Notes under the pieces: model-generated
Database searches by the model: none
What the model saw: only the letters and a program-made list of their open reading frames with translations
Told to the model about the DNA's origin: nothing
Made by a program: the position numbers and the translations under genes
Part shown: positions 1 to 4,722 of the stretch, in pieces
How positions within the stretch are numbered: the stretch's first letter is position 1
Layout: each line of letters opens with the position of its first letter
DNA from: UCB3 sp964415605
GTDB lineage: Bacteria; Chloroflexota; Anaerolineae; Epilineales; Epilineaceae
NCBI GenBank assembly: GCA_964415605.1
Contig: CAYQBA010000243.1
Location: 1 to 5,656, forward strand
DNA: 5,656 nt
Direction of reading: 5' to 3'

Positions 1-309
1 CCGCGCGTGCGGCTGGACGCGATGGCGATCCGTCTGGCCGACATCGTGGGCGTGCGGTTGGACGCAATGGCGATCCGTCTGGCCGACGTCGCGGGCGTGC
101 GGCTGCACGTGATGACGATCCGTCTGACCGACGTCGCGGGCGTGCGCCAGGGAAAGGCGACGCGGGCGCGCCGCGATCTCCCCGCGACCGTGCGGCACGG
201 CCCCCGCCGCGAGGCCGCCGTGGCGCCGGTGGGAAGCGGCCCGTTCATGCCGGCGATGCGCCCGGCGGGGGCGCCGACGGTGGACCGCGCCGCGGCCGGG
301 GCCACGTGA
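1..309 (+). CDS. Hypothetical protein with 15-residue repeats, 5'-partial
   Basis: The reading frame is open from the window edge to a TGA at 307-309, so only the C-terminal 102 codons are seen; a GTG at 7 could be mistaken for a start but is simply the first codon of a repeat. Three tandem 15-residue repeats (consensus RLDAMAIRLADVAGV) are followed by about 55 residues rich in Ala, Arg and Pro with no recognisable domain. Support for coding: very high G/C at third positions, several silent differences between repeat copies, and a terminator-like hairpin 25 bp after the stop on the same strand. I do not recognise a family and assign no function. The minus strand of the repeats is also open, so coding strand is probable rather than certain. 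Confidence 0.5.
   Translation, partial: PRVRLDAMAIRLADIVGVRLDAMAIRLADVAGVRLHVMTIRLTDVAGVRQGKATRARRDLPATVRHGPRREAAVAPVGSGPFMPAMRPAGAPTVDRAAAGAT
7..141 (+). repeat. Three tandem 45-bp repeats
   Basis: Copies lie at 7-51, 52-96 and 97-141, each beginning GTGCGG and ending GTGGGC or GCGGGC; a fourth copy breaks off after GTGCG at 142. The unit is a multiple of three, so it adds 15 residues per copy. Copies 1 and 2 are nearly identical; copy 3 has more amino-acid changes (D to H, A to V, A to T). The array may continue to the left of the window. Confidence 0.85.
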
Positions 310-334
310 CACCCGAACACGCTTGAGACGTACG

Positions 335-371
335 ATCGAGGGCGGTCCGCCGGGCGGGGACCGCCCTCGAT
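335..371 (+). terminator. Hairpin terminator after the repeat-protein gene
   Basis: Arms ATCGAGGGCGGTCC (335-348) and GGACCGCCCTCGAT (358-371) are perfectly complementary over 14 bp around a 9-nt loop. The hairpin starts 25 bp after the stop at 309. The trailing sequence TTGCGTTG is only weakly T-rich, so it is an imperfect intrinsic terminator. The structure is symmetric and could act on either strand, but the plus-strand gene is the only one ending here. Confidence 0.7.
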
Positions 372-400
372 TGCGTTGACCGGCCGGTCGCGCGGGCAGG

Positions 401-423
401 GCCGGGCGCCCGGCCGCGGCCGG
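401..423. repeat. Overlapping GC-only palindromes
   Basis: GCCGGGCGCCCGGC (401-414) and CCGGCCGCGGCCGG (410-423) are each perfect 14-bp palindromes overlapping by 5 bp. They are followed by a small GTTGC/GCAAC inverted repeat (423-427 and 433-437). In DNA this GC-rich such structures arise easily, so a function is not claimed. They lie in the gene-free stretch 310-647. Confidence 0.4.
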
Positions 424-492
424 TTGCGGCGGGCAACGCGCGCCAGAGACCCCCGACGCCCGGGCGGCCCCGCGCCGCGCCGGCGGTGATCC

Positions 493-646
493 TGCAAGCT
501 GCCGCCGCCAGCCTTGCAAGGCGCCGCAAGTGTCCTTGCAGGACGACGTCCGGCGCCTTGCGCGGCGCCGGACGCGCCATTGCAAGACCGCCAGGCGGAC
601 CTTGCAATGTGAGCGCGGCGGGACTGCAGGGCGCCATCTCGGACTC
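493..646. repeat. Seven-unit array of TTGCA motifs phased at 22 bp
   Basis: The tetramer TGCA (once TGCG) begins at 493, 515, 537, 559, 581, 603 and 625, exactly 22 bp apart each time. The best copies read CCTTGCAAG, and the core CTTGCAAG is its own reverse complement. The 13-14 bp between cores are not conserved in sequence, but several are self-complementary. No eighth core is seen at 471 or 647. The period is not a multiple of three, so the array is not a coding repeat. It differs from CRISPR (repeat too short, spacers too short) and from classic iterons (only the core is conserved). Twenty-two bp is close to two turns of B-DNA, so all cores would face nearly the same side of the helix. 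Function unknown. Confidence 0.85.
548..573. repeat. 10-bp inverted repeat with the variant array motif in its loop
   Basis: GTCCGGCGCC (548-557) and GGCGCCGGAC (564-573) pair perfectly over 10 bp. The 6-nt loop TTGCGC is the fourth, divergent core of the 22-bp array. A second hairpin within the array pairs TTGCAAG at 580-586 with CTTGCAA at 601-607, with CCGC/GCGG continuing the stem inside it. These would extrude as stems in RNA or single-stranded DNA. Confidence 0.6.
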
Positions 647-647
647 G

Positions 648-836
648 CCGCACGAGGCGGCGATCGAGCTCGCCGACGAGCACCGCGATAACCTCGCCGC
701 CGCACTGCGGTGGTGCCCGGCCGAACCGAGGGCGGCGTGCCTCGGCCTGCGCCTGGCAACCGCCCTCGTTCCGCAATGGCTTGCCCGGCGCGCGATCACG
801 GGGAAGGCGTGGCGAAGCAAGGCAGTCCCTGGCGCC
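648..836 (+). pseudogene. Remnant of a LuxR/ATPase-type TPR regulator
   Basis: Translation in the frame of position 648 gives about 60 residues with the stretch ADEHRDNLAAALRWC followed by LGLRLATALVPQWLARR. This matches, from memory, the segment between the NB-ARC-like ATPase and the TPR repeats in large transcriptional regulators (typical pattern: EHDNLRAALRW, then LRLA.AL..FW..RG...EGRRWLE.AL). Neither the ATPase part nor TPR repeats are present. The upstream sequence is the 22-bp array and the downstream frame runs antisense into vapC. No plausible start exists, so I read it as a decayed fragment left by deletion or insertion. It could instead be a chance resemblance. Confidence 0.5.
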
Positions 837-844
837 GACGGGGA

Positions 845-1252
845 TCAGCCGCTCTTGTACGGAAGCGCCTCCATTCGGACGACCCCCTTCAACACATCGT
901 ACTCCGGATCCTTGTGGATCAATCGTGCATCGTGGCGGATGGCGTATGCCGCGATCAATGCGTCCGCGAAAGACAGTCGATGCAGCGCCTTCAAGTTGGA
1001 AGCCGTCAGGAGAGCCGGCTCGTCCACGTCCCAGATCACGGTGGCGCCCAGGGCCACGAGCAACGCGTAACGTCGATCTGCTTCCTCTCGCCCGCGTTCC
1101 TGGAGGCTGATGTAATGCGTTTCGAGCAGCACGGTCCATGCCAAGAGGACGTCACCGCCGCGCAGCAGCGCCTCTACCCGTTCCGCGCCATCTTCGTCCT
1201 CGATGAGTGTCAAGATGGCCGACGTGTCGAGCAGCGACCGTTCAGGGCTCAC
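845..1252 (-). CDS. vapC: VapC-type PIN-domain ribonuclease toxin
   Basis: A 135-residue PIN-domain protein, normal length for VapC. PIN toxins cleave specific RNAs with Mg2+ or Mn2+ held by acidic residues, and the cognate antitoxin blocks them. The expected acidic positions are present: D9 in LLDTSAIL, E44 in VLLETHY, D97 in LSFADALIAAYA and D115 in HKDPEY. The GTG start at 1252 is chosen because it places LLDTSAIL at the N-terminus as usual and overlaps the antitoxin end by 11 bp, the common translationally coupled layout. The longer in-frame ATG at 1399 would add 49 residues encoded antisense-frame inside vapB and is rejected. All key residues are intact, so the toxin looks functional. 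Transcribed from the promoter upstream of vapB. The RNA target cannot be told from sequence. Confidence 0.93.
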   Translation of the reverse strand: MSPERSLLDTSAILTLIEDEDGAERVEALLRGGDVLLAWTVLLETHYISLQERGREEADRRYALLVALGATVIWDVDEPALLTASNLKALHRLSFADALIAAYAIRHDARLIHKDPEYDVLKGVVRMEALPYKSG

Positions 1253-1472
1253 GATCGCGCTCCGCCCGCCGTTCCTCCAGCAATCGCTCGACCAGTCGTT
1301 CGCCACGCCCTGCCCCGCGCAGCGCGGCGATCGGATCCGCGGGGAGCGGAACCAGGCGGATCGTCCGGCCTTCGTCGATCCAGAGAATGTGGTCGCCATC
1401 CGCGATATGGTGGCGCCGACGAACCGACGCTGGGATCACGGTCTGCCCGCGGCTGGAAACAAGGGTTCGCAT
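1242..1472 (-). CDS. vapB: VapB-type antitoxin, AbrB/SpoVT DNA-binding family
   Basis: A 76-residue protein. Residues 1-42 form an AbrB-like swapped-hairpin DNA-binding domain (MRTLVSSRGQTVIPASVRRR, then IADGDHILWIDEGRTIRLVPL). Residues 45-76 are a charged helical tail (LRGAGRGERLVERLLEERRA) of the kind that binds and inhibits the PIN toxin. It is first in the pair, as usual, and its TGA lies 11 bp inside vapC. In-frame ATGs also occur at 1493 and 1526. I choose 1472 because AAGAGAG lies a few bases upstream, the AbrB fold starts at once, and the ATG at 1526 would lie upstream of the predicted transcription start. By family precedent VapB, alone or with VapC, represses its own promoter. Confidence 0.9.
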   Translation of the reverse strand: MRTLVSSRGQTVIPASVRRRHHIADGDHILWIDEGRTIRLVPLPADPIAALRGAGRGERLVERLLEERRAERDREP

Positions 1473-1516
1473 CGGATTCTCTCTTGCCCTCATGGGATGG
1501 CGCGTGCGCTCGCCCA

Positions 1517-1546
1517 ATCCTAGCATGCCGGCATGGCGTCACGCAA
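1517..1546 (-). promoter_or_regulatory. vapBC promoter (TTGCGT-N18-TAGGAT)
   Basis: On the minus strand, -35 TTGCGT (1546-1541) is followed after 18 bp by -10 TAGGAT (1522-1517). Transcription would begin near 1510, giving a leader of about 38 nt before the vapB ATG. The -35 is imperfect but position and spacing are good, and the spacer contains a perfect palindrome. Confidence 0.6.
1524..1535. promoter_or_regulatory. Candidate VapB operator palindrome
   Basis: CATGCCGGCATG is a perfect 12-bp palindrome entirely within the spacer between the -35 and -10 elements. A dimeric AbrB-type antitoxin bound here would block RNA polymerase, fitting known autoregulation of vapBC operons. The link to VapB is inferred from position only. 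Confidence 0.5.
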
Positions 1547-1762
1547 GAGGCCCGCGGCAAGCGTCTTGCAAAACCGCTGCAGAGCAAGAGACTCCCCCGT
1601 GACGGGTCGCCCCAAAGTGTCGTCGGAGTCCTGAAGGCCCGGGGGAGGTGAACGACGTTGCGCGGGGCGCAGCGGAGGGGCGATCCCGCCGCTCGCCTCA
1701 AGTGCCAGCCTCGGGTATCACCCCTCGCGTGATTGTTCAGCTCCCCGCTGGGCGACGTGCGT
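1547..1762. other. Intergenic region without recognised content
   Basis: This stretch lies between the end of the respiratory operon and the vapBC promoter. I see no convincing gene, no strong terminator with a T-run on the minus strand, and no RNA family I recognise. There are several GCAAG and CTTGC words near 1557-1588, but they do not keep the 22-bp phase of the array at 493-646. Confidence 0.4.
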
Positions 1763-2252
1763 TCAGCCGCTCCCGTCATCGGTGGCGGGGACGTGCATGC
1801 TCCCGTGATCGACGGCGTCGGTCGGNNNNNNNNNNNNNNNNNNNNNNNNNNNNNNNNNNNNNNNNNNNNNNNNNNNNNNNNNNNNNNNNNNNNNNNNNNN
1901 NNNNNNNNNNNNNNNNNNNNNNNNNGGTCGGACCGCCGGGCTGCATCTCCATGTGGTCGCCGGCCGCGGTCGGACCGGCGGGGTGCATCTCCATGTGATC
2001 GCTGGCCGCCGTGGGGCCGGCGCCGTGCATGCCCGCGTGGTCGCCCGCCCCGGCGGGGCCGGCCGTCCTGGCCGCCCGCGCCAGCATCGCGTTGGCTCCG
2101 AAGACCACCACCGTCGTCGCCAAGCCCCCGAAGACGAGCGTGAGCAGGCACAACCATACCAGGATCCGGTCGGCGCGCTCGACGCCCCCCCCGGGCGCGG
2201 GTTGCGGAGCTCCGTCGCCCGCCGGCAACGGCCCTTCATCGATGGTCGGCAT
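1763..2252 (-). CDS. Single-helix membrane protein with Met/His-rich repeats (interrupted by gap)
   Basis: Starts at ATG 2252, with GGAGGAG a few bases upstream; only 20 bp separate it from the stop of the oxidase subunit I gene, so it belongs to that operon. Residues 1-29 are soluble, about 30-52 form one transmembrane helix (ILVWLCLLTLVFGG), and from about 65 on there are 14-residue repeats such as AGPTAASDHMEMHP and AGPTAAGDHMEMQP. The scaffold gap follows residue 109. After it, the frame ending at 1763 gives PTDAVDHGSMHVP and a short tail, clearly the same repeat, so the frame change is explained by the arbitrary length of the gap. DHMxM and DHxxMH clusters resemble copper-binding segments in proteins such as CopB and PcoE. 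ba3 oxidases have a small one-helix subunit IIa, so this may be a subunit IIa-like protein with a metal-binding tail, or a copper-loading factor. Both roles are inferred. Confidence 0.75.
1826..1925. other. Assembly gap (100 N)
   Basis: Exactly 100 N, the usual placeholder for a gap of unknown length. It falls inside the 42-bp tandem repeats and both edges carry GGTCGG (1820-1825 and 1926-1931), as expected when an assembler breaks on a repeat. The real number of repeats is unknown. Confidence 0.97.
1926..2051 (-). repeat. Tandem 42-bp repeats coding for the Met/His tail
   Basis: Three units at 1926-1967, 1968-2009 and 2010-2051 encode 14 residues each. The first two are close copies; the third, nearest the membrane helix, is more diverged (AGPAGAGDHAGMHG). 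Another unit is seen across the gap at about 1784-1825. All keep Asp-His plus one or two Met. Confidence 0.85.
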
Positions 2253-2272
2253 CGCTCGCTCCTCCACTTCGT

Positions 2273-3931
2273 TCAGGGCAGCTGGATCGGCAGCGCCCAC
2301 AGTCGCTGGAACGCCAGCACCGTCAAGGCGACGACACCGACCACGAACACCATGCCGGGCACCAGGGCCAGCGGCGTCCAGCCGCTGGCCCGCACGACGG
2401 GCGGTGGCGGCGGGCCCATGCCGGCCACTGCCGCCTGGGGCGACGCGACCTTCTCGCCCGCGACCGCCGTCATCGCCATCACCGCGACGAAGGCAACCCC
2501 CGCCGCGATCGCCACCATCGCGCCGATGCCCAGCGACAGGTTCATCCACGTCGTCCATGCCGCCGGGACATCCAGCCCCCAGCTCGCGTAGCGCCGCGGA
2601 ACGCCGGCCAGCCCCGCCGCCGCACCGAACACCGCCATCCAGATCAACGCCGCGCCCATGACGTACGGCTGCCACCGCGCGACGCGGATCCCCCACAGCC
2701 GGCGGCGCAGCAGCATGGGGATGCCGTAGTACAACGCGCCCATGTACGTGATGTTCGCGCCGCCCGCGGCGATGGGATGCACGTAAGCCGGCACCACGAA
2801 GGTGTTGTGGAGCATCGGGGCCAGCTGCTCCTGGATCAGCGCATAGGCCATGAAGCCGCCGACGAAGAGCGTCACCAGCCCGACGACGAGCGATCCGAAG
2901 GCCGGATCGCCCCACGGCAGGCGGCGCAGGCCGGCCGCGGCGCCAAGACCGGCCTGGCGCATCCGCGCCTCGAGCATGCCACCGATGATGAAAGTGTGCA
3001 GCAGCGTCGGGACGCCCACCAGGAGCGACAGCACGGTGCCGGCCAGCTTGACCTGCTGCGGCAGGCTGGGGTCGGCCAGCAGGTGGTACACGAAGGTCGG
3101 CGGCACGAAGATCGGGTAGAGGAGGAAAAGAGCCTTGGCCAGGGGCTTGGCATAGACCGAACGGGCATCGGCCGTCACCTCCACCAGGACGTACGCCACG
3201 CCGACGAGCGTCAGCGCGGGAATGTAGTGGTAGATGTGGAACACGATGTGCCAGTCCATGCGGTAAACCGACGGGTCGACCGTGCCTCGGCCCAGGCTCC
3301 AGAGCCAGGCCAGGCCGAACATGCGCAGCGCGGCGAGCAGGCCCGGCACCGCGATGAACAAGCCGGCCAGGGCGGCGAACGACGCCACGGGCAAGCGCTT
3401 GAAGAAGGCCCCCCAGGCATCGAGGCTGCCCTTGCGGTCCACGGCGCCGATCATCGTCATGACGAAGTCGAGCACGAGCACCAGCATGCCCGCCGCCAGC
3501 AGCACGAAGCTGAGGAAGATCATCCACGCGCTCTCGTATTGGCGCGCCAGGGGGATCGCGGCGTGGTAGGTGATGTTCGCGCCCCGCAGCACCCCCGCCA
3601 GCGCCAGCCCGGCGGCGAGCGTCATGATCCCCAGCCCCGCCCAGGCCAGCCGATAGCTCCACAGGCGGCGGCGGATCAGGACGCTGCCGGCGACGATCAG
3701 GAAGGCCGTCTGGACGAAGCCCAGCCAGAAGATGAACATCAGGATGCCATGCCCTGTCAGGGCCTGGTAGTAGGTCTCGGCCGGCAGGATCGACAGGGCT
3801 GGCGTGCGGACCAGCTTCATCAGGAGGGCGAAGATCCCGCCGAGGCTCATCACGGTGAGCCCGACGGCGGCGAACGCGCTCAGGAGGCGTCGATCGTCCG
3901 GTTCGAGCTCGATCGATTGCAGCAGGTCCAT
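2273..3931 (-). CDS. Divergent heme-copper oxidase subunit I (type B/ba3-like) lacking canonical binuclear-centre ligands
   Basis: A 552-residue, roughly 13-helix membrane protein of the heme-copper oxidase superfamily. The start is ATG 3931 with GGAGG 6 bp upstream. It aligns with ba3 subunit I: TGHG at 59-62, WGDPAF at 340-345, HNTFVVPAYVHP at 375-386 and VPRRYA at 444-449. Low-spin heme ligands H61 and H385 are kept. The high-spin heme and CuB positions are not: the proximal His is Y383 (YVH in place of HFH), the helix VII His-His pair is Y282-H283 (VYHLLADP in place of FHHQFADP), and the helix VI HPxVY motif is replaced by WHIVFHIYHY (227-236), with no Tyr at the usual cross-linked place. 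The frame and length are intact, so this is a rebuilt protein rather than a broken gene. The operon supplies a complete CuA subunit II. Family membership is firm. O2 reduction is doubtful; NO chemistry, another substrate, or electron transfer only are open options. Confidence 0.88.
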   Translation of the reverse strand: MDLLQSIELEPDDRRLLSAFAAVGLTVMSLGGIFALLMKLVRTPALSILPAETYYQALTGHGILMFIFWLGFVQTAFLIVAGSVLIRRRLWSYRLAWAGLGIMTLAAGLALAGVLRGANITYHAAIPLARQYESAWMIFLSFVLLAAGMLVLVLDFVMTMIGAVDRKGSLDAWGAFFKRLPVASFAALAGLFIAVPGLLAALRMFGLAWLWSLGRGTVDPSVYRMDWHIVFHIYHYIPALTLVGVAYVLVEVTADARSVYAKPLAKALFLLYPIFVPPTFVYHLLADPSLPQQVKLAGTVLSLLVGVPTLLHTFIIGGMLEARMRQAGLGAAAGLRRLPWGDPAFGSLVVGLVTLFVGGFMAYALIQEQLAPMLHNTFVVPAYVHPIAAGGANITYMGALYYGIPMLLRRRLWGIRVARWQPYVMGAALIWMAVFGAAAGLAGVPRRYASWGLDVPAAWTTWMNLSLGIGAMVAIAAGVAFVAVMAMTAVAGEKVASPQAAVAGMGPPPPPVVRASGWTPLALVPGMVFVVGVVALTVLAFQRLWALPIQLP

Positions 3932-3977
3932 GGTCAGCCTCCAAGGGCCCCGGCGTCGGGGGCGCGGGTCGATCGGC

Positions 3978-4499
3978 TCAGTCGTCGACGAGGATCGTCG
4001 CCGTCATCGCGTGGTGGCCGGCGCCGCAGTATTCGGTGCACCGGACCTCGATGGTGCCCGACGTGGTCGGCCGCACGCGGATGGTCACGGGCGTGCCGGG
4101 CAAGAGCACGCTGCTCAAGCTCCCGCCGAGGATCAACGACACGCCGTGCATCACGTCCGCGGCATAGAAGACCAGGTTGTAGGTCTCGCCGCGCTTGAGG
4201 TGGATGGTCCGCGGCAGAAAGGCGAACTGGCGGGCCATGATGAACACATCCTCGCCAGCGACGACGCGCACCGAGCCATCCGGTTGGCCGTAGCGCTCGA
4301 GCTGCCGATCCACCTGCGCCTGGAAGTCCGCCTCAGCCATGGTCGCCGCGGCGCCGTGCTCGCCGTGCCCCGCCTCGGCGTCGAGCACCCCCATGGCCGA
4401 CCATATGGGCACGAGGAGGAGCACCGAGAACGCGACGATGAAGGCCGCCGCGAGCAGCCTCGCCGACCCCTTGCCTGCCGGCACGCCCCCTGGATCCAC
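3978..4499 (-). CDS. coxB: CuA-containing oxidase subunit II
   Basis: Membrane-anchored electron-entry subunit that takes electrons from a soluble donor and passes them to subunit I. Numbering from the GTG at 4499 (173 residues): one N-terminal anchor helix at about 14-36 (LLAAAFIVAFSVLLLVPIW), a short His-containing linker (GHGEHG, 44-49), then a cupredoxin domain. The CuA ligand set is complete: H118 in DVMHGVSL and the CTEYCGAGHHAM segment giving C154, E156 (through its backbone), C158, H162 and M165. The short length and DVMHG motif fit the ba3 type. AAGGAG lies 7 bp before GTG 4499 but only 1 bp before the ATG at 4505, so I prefer GTG; the difference is two residues. First gene of the operon, 46 bp before subunit I. 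Confidence 0.9.
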   Translation of the reverse strand: MDPGGVPAGKGSARLLAAAFIVAFSVLLLVPIWSAMGVLDAEAGHGEHGAAATMAEADFQAQVDRQLERYGQPDGSVRVVAGEDVFIMARQFAFLPRTIHLKRGETYNLVFYAADVMHGVSLILGGSLSSVLLPGTPVTIRVRPTTSGTIEVRCTEYCGAGHHAMTATILVDD

Positions 4500-4506
4500 G
4501 GTCATG

Positions 4507-4512
4507 CTCCTT
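4507..4512 (-). promoter_or_regulatory. Ribosome binding site deciding the subunit II start
   Basis: AAGGAG on the minus strand is followed by CATGACC and then GTG. It is spaced well for GTG 4499 and too close for ATG 4505, which would lie 1 bp away. Confidence 0.6.
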
Positions 4513-4650
4513 CGCTGGTGATCGAGCTGCCCGCCGCCGGCCGCGACCCACGCCGCGGACCTGACTGCCACAGATCGCCAACCCATCGCCCGGCCTCGCC
4601 ATCGTCCGACCCCCGCTCCGGTCACGGCGATCGTGGTTGGGTCGATCGCT

Positions 4651-4680
4651 ATCCTACAACATGTAGGAGCCAGATGTCAA
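4651..4680 (-). promoter_or_regulatory. Promoter of the oxidase operon (TTGACA-N18-TAGGAT)
   Basis: A perfect -35 TTGACA (4680-4675) and a -10 TAGGAT (4656-4651) are 18 bp apart on the minus strand. Transcription would begin near 4644, leaving a leader of about 140 nt before subunit II with no structured element I recognise. The -35 begins about 43 bp after the stop of the glycosyltransferase gene, so the operon is independent of it. Confidence 0.75.
4652..4668. promoter_or_regulatory. Operator-like palindrome over the -10 box
   Basis: TCCTACA-TGT-TGTAGGA (as read on the minus strand) has perfect 7-bp arms around 3 bp and covers most of the -10 element and the adjoining spacer. The TACA...TGTA core resembles sites of BlaI/MecI/CopY repressors (TACAnnTGTA), but with three rather than two central bases. 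A bound repressor would block transcription. No repressor gene is in the window. Confidence 0.6.
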
Positions 4681-4687
4681 GCCATCG

Positions 4688-4710
4688 CCAATCCGGACGG
4701 GTCCAATCCG
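4688..4710 (-). repeat. CGGATTGG direct repeat upstream of the -35 box
   Basis: CGGATTGG occurs twice on the minus strand (4710-4703 and 4695-4688), 15 bp apart, 7 bp upstream of the -35 element. The position suits an activator, but two 8-mers are weak evidence. Confidence 0.3.
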
Positions 4711-4722
4711 CCCACCCGCCTG

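Noticed and set aside
493..646. CRISPR array
   Set aside because: Only 5-9 bp are conserved per 22-bp unit, spacers are 13-14 bp, and no cas genes are present.
493..646. Plasmid iteron origin
   Set aside because: The 22-bp period would fit, but iterons conserve most of the unit and sit near a rep gene. Here only the core is conserved and no rep gene or DnaA box was seen.
486..1070. Plus-strand 194-codon frame including the regulator-like segment
   Set aside because: The first third is the 22-bp array and the last third is antisense to vapC. Only the central segment resembles a protein family, so it is treated as a remnant.
1700..1730. GGGT-ATC-ACCC hairpin as terminator of the oxidase operon
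   Set aside because: The stem is only 4 bp and there is no T-run on the minus strand.
1776..3944. Minus-strand 722-codon frame spanning subunit I and the gap
   Set aside because: It runs out of frame through subunit I and through the N gap. Only its part after ATG 2252 is real, and the frame after the gap is the one that stops at 1763.
2777..4198. Long plus-strand open frame of 473 codons
   Set aside because: It is antisense to the oxidase subunits, whose family motifs are unmistakable, and its protein is a low-complexity His/Gln/Arg-rich shadow typical of GC-rich DNA.
4506..4625. Longer subunit II starting at 4625 or 4586
   Set aside because: The extra N-terminal residues are not membrane-like or conserved in the family, and a good ribosome binding site sits just before 4499.
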